DNA of 64,000 nucleotides from assembly GCF_015476115.1 (NCBI RefSeq), contig NZ_CP064295.1:3404001-3468000 (forward strand). Direction: 5' to 3'. A program made the translations under genes and the position numbers. The stretch is from Aegicerativicinus sediminis. Its GTDB lineage: Bacteria; Bacteroidota; Bacteroidia; Flavobacteriales; Flavobacteriaceae. Shown here piece by piece: positions 55,569-64,000 of this stretch; position 1 is the first letter of the stretch; every line of letters starts with the position of its first letter. Under the pieces are notes generated by a model. It made no database searches, was not told the origin of the DNA, and saw only the letters and a list, made by a program, of their open reading frames with translations.

Positions 55569-56588
55569 TCACTTCATTTCGAATGGCTCCACACCGTAGT
55601 GGGTTATTTGGATGGGCTTTATCATTCCGTTTTCATCAAATTCCATAACATCTATACAAGTAACCCTAGAATTCCTATCCGTTTCGTTCAATGGCCTTCG
55701 ATGGTAAACAATGTAATAATTGTCTGTGCCTTTGGGATGTATTACACTATGGTGGCCAGCTCCCGTAGCAACCTCCATATCTTGTTTTAAAATTTTTCCA
55801 ACTCTTTTAAATGGACCAAAAGGAGAATCAGAAATAGCATAGGCAACACTGTAATCTGGGCCTGTCCATCCACCTTCAGACCACATAAAGTAGTATTTAC
55901 CATTTTTAATAAACATAAATGGCCCTTCCACATAATTTTCTGGAGTAATTTCCCTGAAAATAGTACCATTGTCAAATGGTTCAAACCCCGTAAAATCTCT
56001 ATTTAACTTTGCAATATTACAATGTCTCCATCCCCCATAAATTAAATAATATGAATCATCGCTATCTTTAAAAACAAATTGATCAATAGGTTGGGCACCA
56101 TTATAAAACTTGTCGATTAAAGGTTTACCCAAGTAATCTTTAAACTTTCCAGAAGGACTGTCACTAACCGCCACACCTATTCCGCCCATTTCCTCATCAC
56201 TCTGAATATCATTTGCTCCAAAAAAGAGATAATACTTTTGATCTTTTTCAATAATAGATGGAGCCCAAACAGCTCTTTTTGCCCATTTTACTGAGGAGGT
56301 GTCAAGTATTCGTTCGTGTTTTTCCCAATTAACCAAATCTTTAGAGCTAAACGCGTCTAAAAAAACTTGTTCATCGTACGGGGCAGAGTAGGTTGGGTAA
56401 ATCCAATAGGTTTTGTCAAAAATTATCGCTTCTGGATCTGCATACCAACCAGGAAAAATTGGATTGTTATTCTTCTGGGTTAAAGAATTCATTGAATTAT
56501 TCACTGAAATATTAACAGGGGATGATTGAGACTGTTTCTTGCATCCTAAATGCAAAAGAACCATAAAACCTATAAAGATTCTATACAT
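55569..56588 (-). CDS. GH43 family glycosidase, lipoprotein
   Basis: 339 residues with lipobox HLGC (Cys16). GH43 propeller: D51 in GWYADPEAIIF, D169 in AQPIDQFVFKD and E221 in NYVEGPFMFIKNG, plus the late HHSVIHPKGTDNYYIVYHRR strand. It is a different subfamily from the cytoplasmic GH43 and faces the periplasm or surface. It lies 10 kb beyond the xylan locus and no operator of the LacI type is near it, so it may belong to another arabinan or galactan system. Activity (xylosidase, arabinofuranosidase or galactosidase) is undecided. Confidence 0.88.
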   Translation of the reverse strand: MYRIFIGFMVLLHLGCKKQSQSSPVNISVNNSMNSLTQKNNNPIFPGWYADPEAIIFDKTYWIYPTYSAPYDEQVFLDAFSSKDLVNWEKHERILDTSSVKWAKRAVWAPSIIEKDQKYYLFFGANDIQSDEEMGGIGVAVSDSPSGKFKDYLGKPLIDKFYNGAQPIDQFVFKDSDDSYYLIYGGWRHCNIAKLNRDFTGFEPFDNGTIFREITPENYVEGPFMFIKNGKYYFMWSEGGWTGPDYSVAYAISDSPFGPFKRVGKILKQDMEVATGAGHHSVIHPKGTDNYYIVYHRRPLNETDRNSRVTCIDVMEFDENGMIKPIQITHYGVEPFEMK

Positions 56589-56774
56589 TGTTATAAGTGG
56601 TTTGAATTTTGAAGTAAGATAACAGAAATAGGTAAAACAGGAATCGTTAAAGGAGATCTCATCAGAATATTTTCATAAGAGATTATATTTTTATTGAACC
56701 TTTTGCACTTTTCCTTAACACTTTATGGCCAAGAAATTTGGATAAGTGTACATTTCTCATTTATTTTGAACCAT

Positions 56775-56800
56775 AGTTGTATATGTATTTATATACAACT
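56775..56800. repeat. 10-bp perfect inverted repeat in intergenic region
   Basis: AGTTGTATAT / ATATACAACT (56775-56784 with 56791-56800) with a 6-base loop. It is the only structured element in the 301-bp gene-free stretch 56589-56889, apart from an imperfect AAGCCCA...TGGGCTT hairpin near 56825-56855. It could be an operator of the GH43 gene, whose start is 190 bases away, or a weak AT-rich hairpin. Confidence 0.5.
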
Positions 56801-56889
56801 TTCCCTTTAATTAATAGCAACGAAGCCCATTCCCCACAACTGGTTTGGGCTTTATTAATTTCTTGCCTTACCGGTATTTGATTTACTCT

Positions 56890-57678
56890 TTAATCAGTAT
56901 GGTTTAGGGAACTAAAATCGTTCAAATTTTGCTGCAATAATGCAACCATAGAAGATGCAAGAATCAGTTTAAAATTAGGTTCTAAATCTTTCTTTAGCCA
57001 CACCAATTTTTTGTTCATACCCCACATTCCAGGGCCATAAAATTGGACCGCAGCAATAGGATTCCCGTTTTCAAAAAATTCATATCCGTTTATTGTAGAC
57101 ATTAATTTGGTAATATCGTCGTATAGGGGAGTAGGGCGTAATTCAATTATTCTTTCATCATTAGTTAAAAAGGCTTCATTTTTAAACTCGACCTCAGATC
57201 CTTGAGTCGAATTTATAATTAAAACCCAAAAATCATCTGGATTTATAGAGGTGTCTATTTCGGCTATAAAGTAGCTTGAATTTGCCAATACTTCATCGGA
57301 TCCAACAAAGACATTATCTAGTATTTGTAATGAATGAATTTCGTTATATGTCATTTCATTCACTGCCGAAACATAAGCCGTATCTTTATTTTTGTTTGTC
57401 AACTCAAAGTTAAAAGAACCCTTGGTTTTACCTTGGGATTTCGTATCAAATAGATTTGATCTATGCTCAGTTATAGGCCCCTTGTTCTTTCCCTTAACAA
57501 TTTCAAATTCATCAAAATTTAATTTGCTGATTTTGCCCATCCATTGAGCTCCAATTTTAACCTTATGCATTTTTGCATGTTCTATAAGTTCCTCACTTAT
57601 CTTAATGGTCTTTTGTTGTGAAAAATATTGAGCGGTTGAGAAAATTGAAATGATTAGGGCTAAAAATACATTGCGCAT
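56890..57678 (-). CDS. hypothetical secreted protein
   Basis: 262 residues with a signal peptide (MRNVFLALIISIFSTAQYFSQ). The mature protein is rich in beta-like stretches (IGAQWMGKISKLNFDEFEIV, GSFNFELTNKNKDTAYVSAV, VFVGSDEVLANSSYFIAEI) and has an aromatic end (YGPGMWGMNKKLVWLKKDLE). I do not recognise a family. It lies 113 bases downstream of the AsmA-like giant on the same strand, which may transcribe it. Periplasmic location is likely. Confidence 0.6.
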   Translation of the reverse strand: MRNVFLALIISIFSTAQYFSQQKTIKISEELIEHAKMHKVKIGAQWMGKISKLNFDEFEIVKGKNKGPITEHRSNLFDTKSQGKTKGSFNFELTNKNKDTAYVSAVNEMTYNEIHSLQILDNVFVGSDEVLANSSYFIAEIDTSINPDDFWVLIINSTQGSEVEFKNEAFLTNDERIIELRPTPLYDDITKLMSTINGYEFFENGNPIAAVQFYGPGMWGMNKKLVWLKKDLEPNFKLILASSMVALLQQNLNDFSSLNHTD

Positions 57679-57791
57679 CTCGATAATAGTTTGAAATTTA
57701 ACGAATGATCAAATATGGTGAATTTCTGAAATTTTGGAATCCTAAATAATCCATTCAGTATTATCCCGGACATTTTTAGAACTTTCACTGT

Positions 57792-60700
57792 TTATTTTTG
57801 AAGGCTTTTTCTCATTTTACCTTTTCCTAATCGGAATTTAATTTTCAAATCACGTTTCCTTAATTTTTCACTGTTTTTATCTTGAACTAATTGTAAGTAA
57901 AATTTCCCGCCTGCATCCTCATAGGTTTGTTTTTCAGGCAAGGTGAGTCCATCATTACGTTTTAAATTTTTCCAAGGAACGGAAACCCATATATTCACAT
58001 AATCCTCAAACTTTAATTTTCCTTCTAAATAAACATGTAATGCCGTAGATTGAATTTGGGTTCTAGGAATGATGATTTCTCCATCAACAATTTGAAACTT
58101 TTGCTCTATTGGTTGAAATTCTAAATATTTAAATCGTTCATCCTTCATTAAAACACTGTTTTCCATAGCCGGTTTATAATTATGTAAAACCAAATTGGCA
58201 ATGGTTAAATCTAACGTCCCATTCAAAGAACCAATGTTTATACTTCCATCATGGTTTACTAATGCAGTCCCATCTATGCGATAACTGAGCTCACCTTCTA
58301 TCTTTTCTGTGTTTCGCAGGTCTGAGTCACCGAAATAATCAAAGCTTTCTAATAACTTTTTAATATTGATGTTTTCAGCATCCATCTGTATCCCTACAGG
58401 TAAATGGTGGCTGTTTTCAATATCTGCATCAATTCCTAAACTTAAGGTGCCATCAAACAAATCTATAGTTGTTTTCTCCACAATAAAGGCCCCTTCACTG
58501 TTAAAGCCAATATCAGATTTGAAATCCGCTATCGAAATTGAATTATGGATGAGGGAATCAATCTCTATACTAGCTGAGGGATAGTAAGAATCATCGATAT
58601 CATTTAAAATGGTCTTGAATTTCTGTAGATCTACCGATTTAGACTTTGAAGATTCTTTGACCTTATTGTTTGCATTCAATAAGGTTTTAATATCCTTGGT
58701 ATTTAAATAAGGTGATTTAATTGTGAAAGTTGAAATATGGGAATTGTCGTCACTATAATTATTAATGAAATTTGAAAAATTATCTATGGAACCTGTTAGT
58801 TGCAACGAGCTTTTCCCAGGAAGTTCAACATCCAATTTCTTCAAGGTGGCAAAGTCATTCTTTATCTCCAAATTCAAGCTGTCTACAGGAATTTGAATAT
58901 CTGCAGCCTTGATATTAACTGTAGAATTACCAAGCTTTAACTCACCATAAGCATTTGAGTTTAAAATGAGTAAAGCTTCAGCCCGACCTTCATAACCTCC
59001 TTTGAACTCGAAATTACCAGAATCAAAAAGAAAGTTTGATGTTTTTAAATAATCATTTAGGTTCTGGGATTTCCCTTTGGCATCTACCGTAAACTTGAAA
59101 TTAAATGGATTGGCTGCTCCAGACATATTTTCAATATTGGCCGCCTGTACCGAACCATCAATAAATGCTTCAGATTCTTTATATTTAATTTTAAGGTGGT
59201 CTAAAATTAGTAATGAGTCGTTTTCAAAAAAGACAGATGCATTTATATCCTTCGCAATTAGATCCCGAAATTTTAAAGAATCTACTGTAACATTTAATCT
59301 TGGATTTAACTTATTAATATCTTTAAATGCATTGTATAAATTTTTCTTTTTTAATGACTTATCTTCTTTTTCTTCATCTAAAGATTTAAAAGCATTTGAC
59401 CATTCATCTACATCTATATAAGGAGCATCCACCACCATAGAAATAGTACCCTCATTCTTAATATCATCGATTAGAAACCCTGGAAACTTTTCAACCATTC
59501 CACTCAAGATAAAAGGATAAATTTCTCCAACTTCTAACTCGAAATTATTTAGTTCAATTTTTGAATCATTAATTTTTACGGTTAATGAGTCGAAAGCGAT
59601 ATCCAAATCTGCGTTCGGATAATAAAATTTGGTCTCTTCAATTTTCAGATTTCCGTTGGCTGAATTTAATAACTCATCGAATCTATGAATGTTACCTTTA
59701 ACGTCACCAGTGAACTTAAAATCCCCAGTTTTTATTTCAACAAGTTGTATATTAAATAAATCTTGAAAAATATGCAGCTGACCTTCGGTTTCTGCTCTTG
59801 CATCAATAAAAATTGGATCTTTGATAGTTCCTTGAGGTTTCGGAACTCTTACCAAACCTTCAAGCTTTGTTGATGCTTCAAAATAATCGAATACGAAACT
59901 TTGCAGATTTATGGTTTCAGGATTAATAAGTTCTAAATCTGCTTTTAGGTTGTTTAGTGTAATAGAGTTATATTCAACTGTGTTCAAATCAACTTTAAAT
60001 CGAGGGTGAAATTTATGGTAAATGGCATCCAAAATTTCATGCAAGTTTTTCCTATCGTCAATTGATCGTTGGGACGAAGGAAGAAATTCTTTTGCTGTAA
60101 TTATTAAATCATTTATATCTAAATCTCTAGAATCTAAGGTTACAAAACTAGACATCGGTTTTGTTGGGTCATCTGCTAAAACCGATGATGCATTTTTAAG
60201 ACTACCACTGAATATGAGGTTCTTACCATTCGGAAGATTTATCTTTAACTCATTAAGAGTGGAATTTTCATGGTTTAGTGTAAGGTTAACCTTCTCTAGG
60301 GGTAATTGAAGACCATTTTTTTTAAGTGAAACATTAGTATTAGACATATTAAATTTCCCTGTGGAAGAATTAAAGATTTCAGGTAAAGAGGAAATATCTC
60401 CGTCTACATCTGCCTCAAGGTTAAATTGACCTCCCTTGAAGGCAAAATTGTCATTCTCCAAAACTTCCGCAAGGGTTTCATTCGATCCACTCACATGCAA
60501 ATCAGCTTTGATGTAGTTTGCTGCATCAACCGACGATTGATAATAAGAGTCATGGGCTGTTAACTTTATATCCTTTATGTCAGCCTCTAGATTCTCAAAA
60601 TAAATTTTAGCGTCCTTTTTTGAAGATTTAATACTTCTAAGACTATCAGATTCATAAATATTATTGGTCAAGTAGCCATTAAATACTACACTGTCCATTT

Positions 60701-61745
60701 TTACAGTTTGGTTCAGTAAAACTTCATTATTGACACTTGAAAATTCGGCATATAAGTCTGGATTATTACCATATTCAAATTTCCCATTCAAATCTAGACT
60801 AGTTTTGAATGGTTTATGAATGACATATTTTTCAAGCTTTACAGAAAGGCTATCGGGCAACATCTTTTTAACGGCCTGAAAATCGGTTTCCTCATTATAA
60901 AGTGAAAATTTAAACTCGGTAAGATCGGTTAGGTCGAAATCAGCCTTTAAATTAAATATCTGATCATCTATGTGAAGTGCAAAATCTGGAATTTCAATAA
61001 TGTTGGTGGTATTATTTAATTGGAATTTAGGAGCACCTTTAACACGGGCCCCATTGAAGTAGGAACCTTTTAAGGTATTGAATCCTAAGGCATTTACTGT
61101 TATGTCAAAATTTGCACTACCTCTTAATTTATCTTCATATTCTTCAAAATTGCCAATGACATTATGAATGTTCAGATCGAAAAATTTATGAAGAATCGTG
61201 TCTTTAGTTTGAAAATTAAGATTCTCAATGGTAAATATCAGGGATTCAGTATTAATCCAAGATGGAAAGCTAATACCCGAAGTCGTATTACTCTGTTTAA
61301 GCCGCTTAAGGTTCACGTGATAATCAAAGGGACGTGAGGACCTCACTTCAGAAATCAATTCTGCCTTTTTTACTTCTATTTTCTTAAACCTTACACTTCC
61401 TGAAAGCAGATCACCAACACCAATGGCCACATTAACGCGATCTATATAAACAGAAGACTTTTTATCAGAAACAGTATCAAAACTAGATTGAGTTATTTCC
61501 CTAATTGTAAAACCAACATTGGGGAAAGCACGTATAAAATTTGTGTCGATACGGCCAATCTCCAATGTTCCTTTATTGTTTTCGGAATACCATTGGTGAA
61601 GTTCTTTTAAAACCAGGTCCCTGTTTAACCAACCAAGAACAAATAAGGCTACGATAAAGAGTACCCCAAATGACAAGACTACCAATAGATGGCGCCACCA
61701 TTTAGACCAAGAGAATTTTAATTTTTTAGGAGATTTGGCTGTCAC
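57792..61745 (-). CDS. AsmA-like giant inner-membrane protein
   Basis: 1317 residues. The start is GTG at 61745, as no in-frame ATG lies nearby upstream. One N-terminal membrane helix (about 18-40, LLVVLSFGVLFIVALFVLGW) precedes a very long extended periplasmic region with repeated beta-strand modules (for example FKGGQFNLEADVDGD, FKFTGDVKGNIHRF, FKGGYEGRAEALLI). The AsmA family N-terminal features are LEIGRIDTNFIRAFPNVGF and VNVAIGVGDLLSGSVRFKKI. Related proteins are thought to form bridges that carry phospholipid to the outer membrane. Length is at the upper end of the family. Confidence 0.85.
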   Translation of the reverse strand: MTAKSPKKLKFSWSKWWRHLLVVLSFGVLFIVALFVLGWLNRDLVLKELHQWYSENNKGTLEIGRIDTNFIRAFPNVGFTIREITQSSFDTVSDKKSSVYIDRVNVAIGVGDLLSGSVRFKKIEVKKAELISEVRSSRPFDYHVNLKRLKQSNTTSGISFPSWINTESLIFTIENLNFQTKDTILHKFFDLNIHNVIGNFEEYEDKLRGSANFDITVNALGFNTLKGSYFNGARVKGAPKFQLNNTTNIIEIPDFALHIDDQIFNLKADFDLTDLTEFKFSLYNEETDFQAVKKMLPDSLSVKLEKYVIHKPFKTSLDLNGKFEYGNNPDLYAEFSSVNNEVLLNQTVKMDSVVFNGYLTNNIYESDSLRSIKSSKKDAKIYFENLEADIKDIKLTAHDSYYQSSVDAANYIKADLHVSGSNETLAEVLENDNFAFKGGQFNLEADVDGDISSLPEIFNSSTGKFNMSNTNVSLKKNGLQLPLEKVNLTLNHENSTLNELKINLPNGKNLIFSGSLKNASSVLADDPTKPMSSFVTLDSRDLDINDLIITAKEFLPSSQRSIDDRKNLHEILDAIYHKFHPRFKVDLNTVEYNSITLNNLKADLELINPETINLQSFVFDYFEASTKLEGLVRVPKPQGTIKDPIFIDARAETEGQLHIFQDLFNIQLVEIKTGDFKFTGDVKGNIHRFDELLNSANGNLKIEETKFYYPNADLDIAFDSLTVKINDSKIELNNFELEVGEIYPFILSGMVEKFPGFLIDDIKNEGTISMVVDAPYIDVDEWSNAFKSLDEEKEDKSLKKKNLYNAFKDINKLNPRLNVTVDSLKFRDLIAKDINASVFFENDSLLILDHLKIKYKESEAFIDGSVQAANIENMSGAANPFNFKFTVDAKGKSQNLNDYLKTSNFLFDSGNFEFKGGYEGRAEALLILNSNAYGELKLGNSTVNIKAADIQIPVDSLNLEIKNDFATLKKLDVELPGKSSLQLTGSIDNFSNFINNYSDDNSHISTFTIKSPYLNTKDIKTLLNANNKVKESSKSKSVDLQKFKTILNDIDDSYYPSASIEIDSLIHNSISIADFKSDIGFNSEGAFIVEKTTIDLFDGTLSLGIDADIENSHHLPVGIQMDAENINIKKLLESFDYFGDSDLRNTEKIEGELSYRIDGTALVNHDGSINIGSLNGTLDLTIANLVLHNYKPAMENSVLMKDERFKYLEFQPIEQKFQIVDGEIIIPRTQIQSTALHVYLEGKLKFEDYVNIWVSVPWKNLKRNDGLTLPEKQTYEDAGGKFYLQLVQDKNSEKLRKRDLKIKFRLGKGKMRKSLQK

Positions 61746-61884
61746 GTTCTAAATAAACCGAAAATATGAAGAAATATTTGGTTTTAATCTAGTTAATTAA
61801 GCAATATCATCGTCCAGGTCGAAAAATAGTCATTTTACAGAAAAGATAGGTAGCAGATCCCCATATTTCAATTTTGAAAAAAAT

Positions 61885-61915
61885 AAAAATGCCACCAATT
61901 TGGTGGCATTTTTTA
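61885..61915. terminator. terminator of SYLF-domain gene
   Basis: A perfect stem AAAAATGCCACCA / TGGTGGCATTTTT (61885-61897 with 61901-61913) with a 3-base loop. On the minus strand it follows the SYLF gene by about 17 bases. Confidence 0.9.
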
Positions 61916-61931
61916 ATGTGAAAATATTAAA

Positions 61932-62474
61932 CTACATCTCATCAAATGGTTTGTATTTAAATTTTTGACCTCCAACCGAAGCTTCAGCCATTAAACCGCC
62001 TTTCGCATGGGTAAACACAGCGACACCATCTTTATACTTTGCATCATAACTAATACCAGATTTTATTGCAGTAGCGGTTATTCCGGCATCAAATTGAAAT
62101 TTTCCTTCTTTAAATTTGTTAACCTCATCCAAAGTTTCAAAAAAGATGATTTCAATAAGGGCTTCACCTCCTAATTCTAGACCAATATTTAATTCAGCCA
62201 AATGGGCCATTCCTTTTTTAACTCCATATTGATATAGAACTCCATTTCCGGAAGCGCCACCAACGATAAATCCGCCTTTACCAACATTTGGAAAAATGAC
62301 ACAACCGGCAGATTTATCAAAATAATGACGCATATTTGGATTTACTTTTAGCAAAGTTTGGACTGCCTTATCTGCATCTTTAATAACTTTTTTGTCTTTT
62401 TTGCTCTGTCCCATTACTGGTATTGTAAGTGTCAATACCATAAGAAGAGCAACCATGTTTTTTAAGTGTTTCAT
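61932..62474 (-). CDS. SYLF (YSC84-type) lipid-binding domain protein
   Basis: 180 residues with a signal peptide (MKHLKNMVALLMVLTLTIPVMGQ). The SYLF domain spans nearly the entire mature part: FDKSAGCVIFPNVGKGGFIVGG, GNGVLYQYGVKKG, LNIGLELGGEALIEIIFFET and the typical AVFTHAKGGLMAEASVGGQKF end. SYLF proteins bind phosphoinositides in eukaryotes. In bacteria they are secreted lipid-binding proteins of unclear task. A terminator follows, and the start faces the 190-bp gap before the DUF4421 gene. Confidence 0.9.
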   Translation of the reverse strand: MKHLKNMVALLMVLTLTIPVMGQSKKDKKVIKDADKAVQTLLKVNPNMRHYFDKSAGCVIFPNVGKGGFIVGGASGNGVLYQYGVKKGMAHLAELNIGLELGGEALIEIIFFETLDEVNKFKEGKFQFDAGITATAIKSGISYDAKYKDGVAVFTHAKGGLMAEASVGGQKFKYKPFDEM

Positions 62475-62664
62475 AATAGTTGTAATGTTTGATTAATAGT
62501 CTTTCAAGTTATTAAAAAATCTCCACTTTTAATGTAATAGAATTAACCTATTCCCCTTATTTTTATGCTCAAATAACGTTAGATCAATAATAAATCCTTA
62601 ACGGCTTAATCATTGGGAATAAACAACTTATATTTTAAAACAGTATCAATATTCAATAAATCAG

Positions 62665-63648
62665 ATGAAACATTATTTACCACTTTGCCTTATTTGTCTT
62701 GCTTATTTTACTTCCTATTCTCAAGAAGAGAATGTGGAATATTCAGATGCTAATGAATTTGTGGAAACTTTTAAAAATCGTATTACTGCAAAATTGTTTT
62801 ATGTAAACACTTATAATTCCTATGTATTTAGTGACCGTAATTCCAATCTATCATTTGATCTGGAACCAAATAAACAAAATAGGATAGGAGCAAGTATAGC
62901 TTACGATTTTTTATCTCTTTCCTATTCATTTGCCCCTAACTTTATGGCAGAAAATGAGGACAATGAGGATTCTAAGTTATTCAATTTAGATTTTAGACTT
63001 TTCCTTGGAAAATGGATGCAAGAACTCTACTATAATCATGAAAAAGGATTTTACCTAACTGAGAAGGATAATGATTTGAATTTTGAAGTTTATTTGCCGA
63101 AAACCGCTGCTTTCAAAATAGGAGGTTCAACTTCTTACATCTTTAATGAAAATTTTTCTTATCGATCCATTTATAACCAATCACAAAAACAACTTAAAAG
63201 TGCAGGCTCCTTTATCCCAGGGGTCTATTACTATTATTCCAAAATAAAATTAAGGGCAGACAACTCTGAAGAAAGCGTAACTGGAGAATTAAAATCTTTT
63301 GATGTTGCATTAAACGCAGCCTATTATTACAACTTTGTTCCCGTAAGAAATCTACTGCTATCTGCTGGTGGGGGCGCTGGTTTGGGTATGAATCATTCAA
63401 GTTCAGACGACGAGGATCTAACTTCCTTATTAACTGAATTAAATTTCTCATTGGCGGTAAATTATGATATTGGAGATTTCTTTGTGGGATCTCACTTTAA
63501 TTATTTGATTTTGAACCATAATACAGATAGAACAACCTATACTGAAGACAACATACCTAAATTTCAGATTTATGCCGGTTATAGATTCAAGGCCTCCAAA
63601 AAAATGGTGAAGAAAACTGAGGAACTAAAGGATAAAGTAAATTTATAA
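62665..63648 (+). CDS. DUF4421 outer-membrane beta-barrel protein
   Basis: 327 residues with a signal peptide (MKHYLPLCLICLAYFTSYSQ). It matches the DUF4421 layout: an N-terminal FKNRITAKLFYVNTYNSYV, then alternating strands such as RIGASIAYDFLSLSYSFAPNF, KLFNLDFRLFLGKWMQELYY, FSYRSIYNQSQKQLKSAGSF and IPGVYYYYSKI. The end has YDIGDFFVGSHFNYLI and KFQIYAGYRFKASKKMVKK. This is an 8-12 strand barrel in the outer membrane. Function is unknown; the family is common in Bacteroidota. Confidence 0.85.
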   Translation: MKHYLPLCLICLAYFTSYSQEENVEYSDANEFVETFKNRITAKLFYVNTYNSYVFSDRNSNLSFDLEPNKQNRIGASIAYDFLSLSYSFAPNFMAENEDNEDSKLFNLDFRLFLGKWMQELYYNHEKGFYLTEKDNDLNFEVYLPKTAAFKIGGSTSYIFNENFSYRSIYNQSQKQLKSAGSFIPGVYYYYSKIKLRADNSEESVTGELKSFDVALNAAYYYNFVPVRNLLLSAGGGAGLGMNHSSSDDEDLTSLLTELNFSLAVNYDIGDFFVGSHFNYLILNHNTDRTTYTEDNIPKFQIYAGYRFKASKKMVKKTEELKDKVNL

Positions 63649-63749
63649 GAAATAAATTTTAACGAAATCTAACTGTCTTTATATCGTTAACTCATTGAGA
63701 ATCTTTTAGATTTTATATTTCTGCAGTATTAAAAACAAAAAATATTAAG

Positions 63750-63765
63750 TCGGGTGGCAGGATTA
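63750..63765 (-). pseudogene. relic of tRNA-Pro 3' end, copy 1
   Basis: The plus strand reads TCGGGTGGCAGGATT, the complement of the 3' end of a tRNA-Pro (CCTGCCACCCCGA) with one base missing. It then diverges after the T loop. It shares this sequence with the copy at 63925, 175 bases away. It cannot form a tRNA. The stretch 63649-64000 contains no real gene. Confidence 0.45.
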
Positions 63766-63885
63766 CCTCTCTTTGTTCGGTGATCCTGATTTGGGGATGT
63801 TGCTCAATCAACCCCCAAAACGCGACGCTTTTCAGGGTTCTTTTTTTATCCCCTTAACCATTGAAACTTCGATTAGGGATGGACA

Positions 63886-63918
63886 TAAAAAAAACCCAAC
63901 ACTTTCGTGTTGGGTTTT
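63886..63918 (-). terminator. terminator next to the tRNA-Pro relic
   Basis: A perfect 12-bp stem AAAACCCAACAC / GTGTTGGGTTTT (63891-63902 with 63907-63918), 4-base loop. The A8 tract at 63887-63894 makes it a strong terminator for minus-strand transcription coming from the right, the side of the tRNA relic. Confidence 0.85.
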
Positions 63919-63924
63919 AATTGG

Positions 63925-63955
63925 TCGGGGTGGCAGGATGCCAACCTTCATATTT
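63925..63955 (-). pseudogene. relic of tRNA-Pro 3' end, copy 2, with terminator
   Basis: The plus strand TCGGGGTGGCAGGAT (63925-63939) is the exact complement of a tRNA-Pro acceptor and T-stem 3' side. The T loop then reads TTGGCAT where TTCGAAT is needed, and similarity ends. The minus-strand terminator lies immediately behind it. This is the arrangement of a functional tRNA gene that has lost its body. Confidence 0.5.
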
Positions 63956-64000
63956 TAATTATTGATTATCAGTGTTTTAAAGAACTTCATTTTGTTCTGG

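Noticed and set aside
63773-63958. 61-codon open frame containing GRGGRMPTF
   Set aside because: It is the translation of the tRNA-Pro relic and its terminator; similar frames are recurrent artefacts beside tRNA genes. Composition and position argue against a protein.
1-64000. CRISPR arrays, insertion sequences, phage genes or a replication origin
   Set aside because: I found no regularly spaced repeats, transposase motifs, integrase or DnaA-box clusters on either strand.

Overview
The window is chromosomal DNA of a marine-type Bacteroidota, most likely a member of the Flavobacteriaceae. The evidence is its AT-rich composition, a SusC/SusD pair, many lipoproteins with a Cys at about residue 17-23, TAnnTTTG-type -7 promoter boxes, LytS/LytTR signalling, VCBS/ASPIC lipoproteins and several GTG/TTG starts. 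No insertion sequence, phage gene or CRISPR array is visible.

Layout. (1) 1-5.3 kb: the start of a KDG kinase gene, a radical-SAM/DUF4130 putative DNA-repair pair, two small ORFs and a LytS/LytTR two-component pair. (2) 5.5-17.7 kb: housekeeping and stress genes, namely a MotA/TolQ-like channel, a secreted two-repeat protein, an S9 peptidase, a metallo-beta-lactamase/rhodanese fusion, three tandem paralogues of a membrane TolB-like/TPR protein, an AraC regulator, and a rhodanese plus DsrE pair. (3) 18-45.4 kb: a large xylan-utilisation locus. It holds GH10 and GH30 lipoproteins, a TIG/CBM surface-binding lipoprotein, SusD, SusC, a cytoplasmic GH43, a GPH-type symporter, a second GH10, a GH3 beta-xylosidase, a sialate-O-acetylesterase-like acetyl esterase, a LacI regulator and a giant VCBS/ASPIC lipoprotein. 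A carbamoyltransferase/DUF5989/SxtJ module and an SGNH/TPR protein sit inside it. (4) 45.5-64 kb: tRNA-Arg(TCT), mannose-6-phosphate isomerase, a PhoR/PhoB-like pair, a spondin-domain lipoprotein, a PLP decarboxylase, a 1-Cys peroxiredoxin, a serine hydrolase, NDH-2, another GH43 lipoprotein, an AsmA-like giant, a SYLF protein, a DUF4421 barrel, and a relic of a tRNA-Pro 3' end with its terminator.

How the xylan locus should work (inference from families). Surface GH10 and GH30 enzymes cut the main chain, the TIG/CBM lipoprotein and SusD hold the fragments, and SusC imports them. The GH3 lipoprotein and acetyl esterase trim them. The symporter brings short oligomers into the cytoplasm, where the signal-less GH43 finishes them.

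The strongest regulatory observation is a set of six near-identical 12-bp LacI-type half-palindromes (consensus GCAACCGWTTGY) found only in intergenic regions of this locus. Five coincide with the -33 position of a recognisable Bacteroidota promoter, and the sixth spans the expected start site of the VCBS gene. One lies in the promoter of the lacI gene itself. This defines a local regulon from sequence alone.
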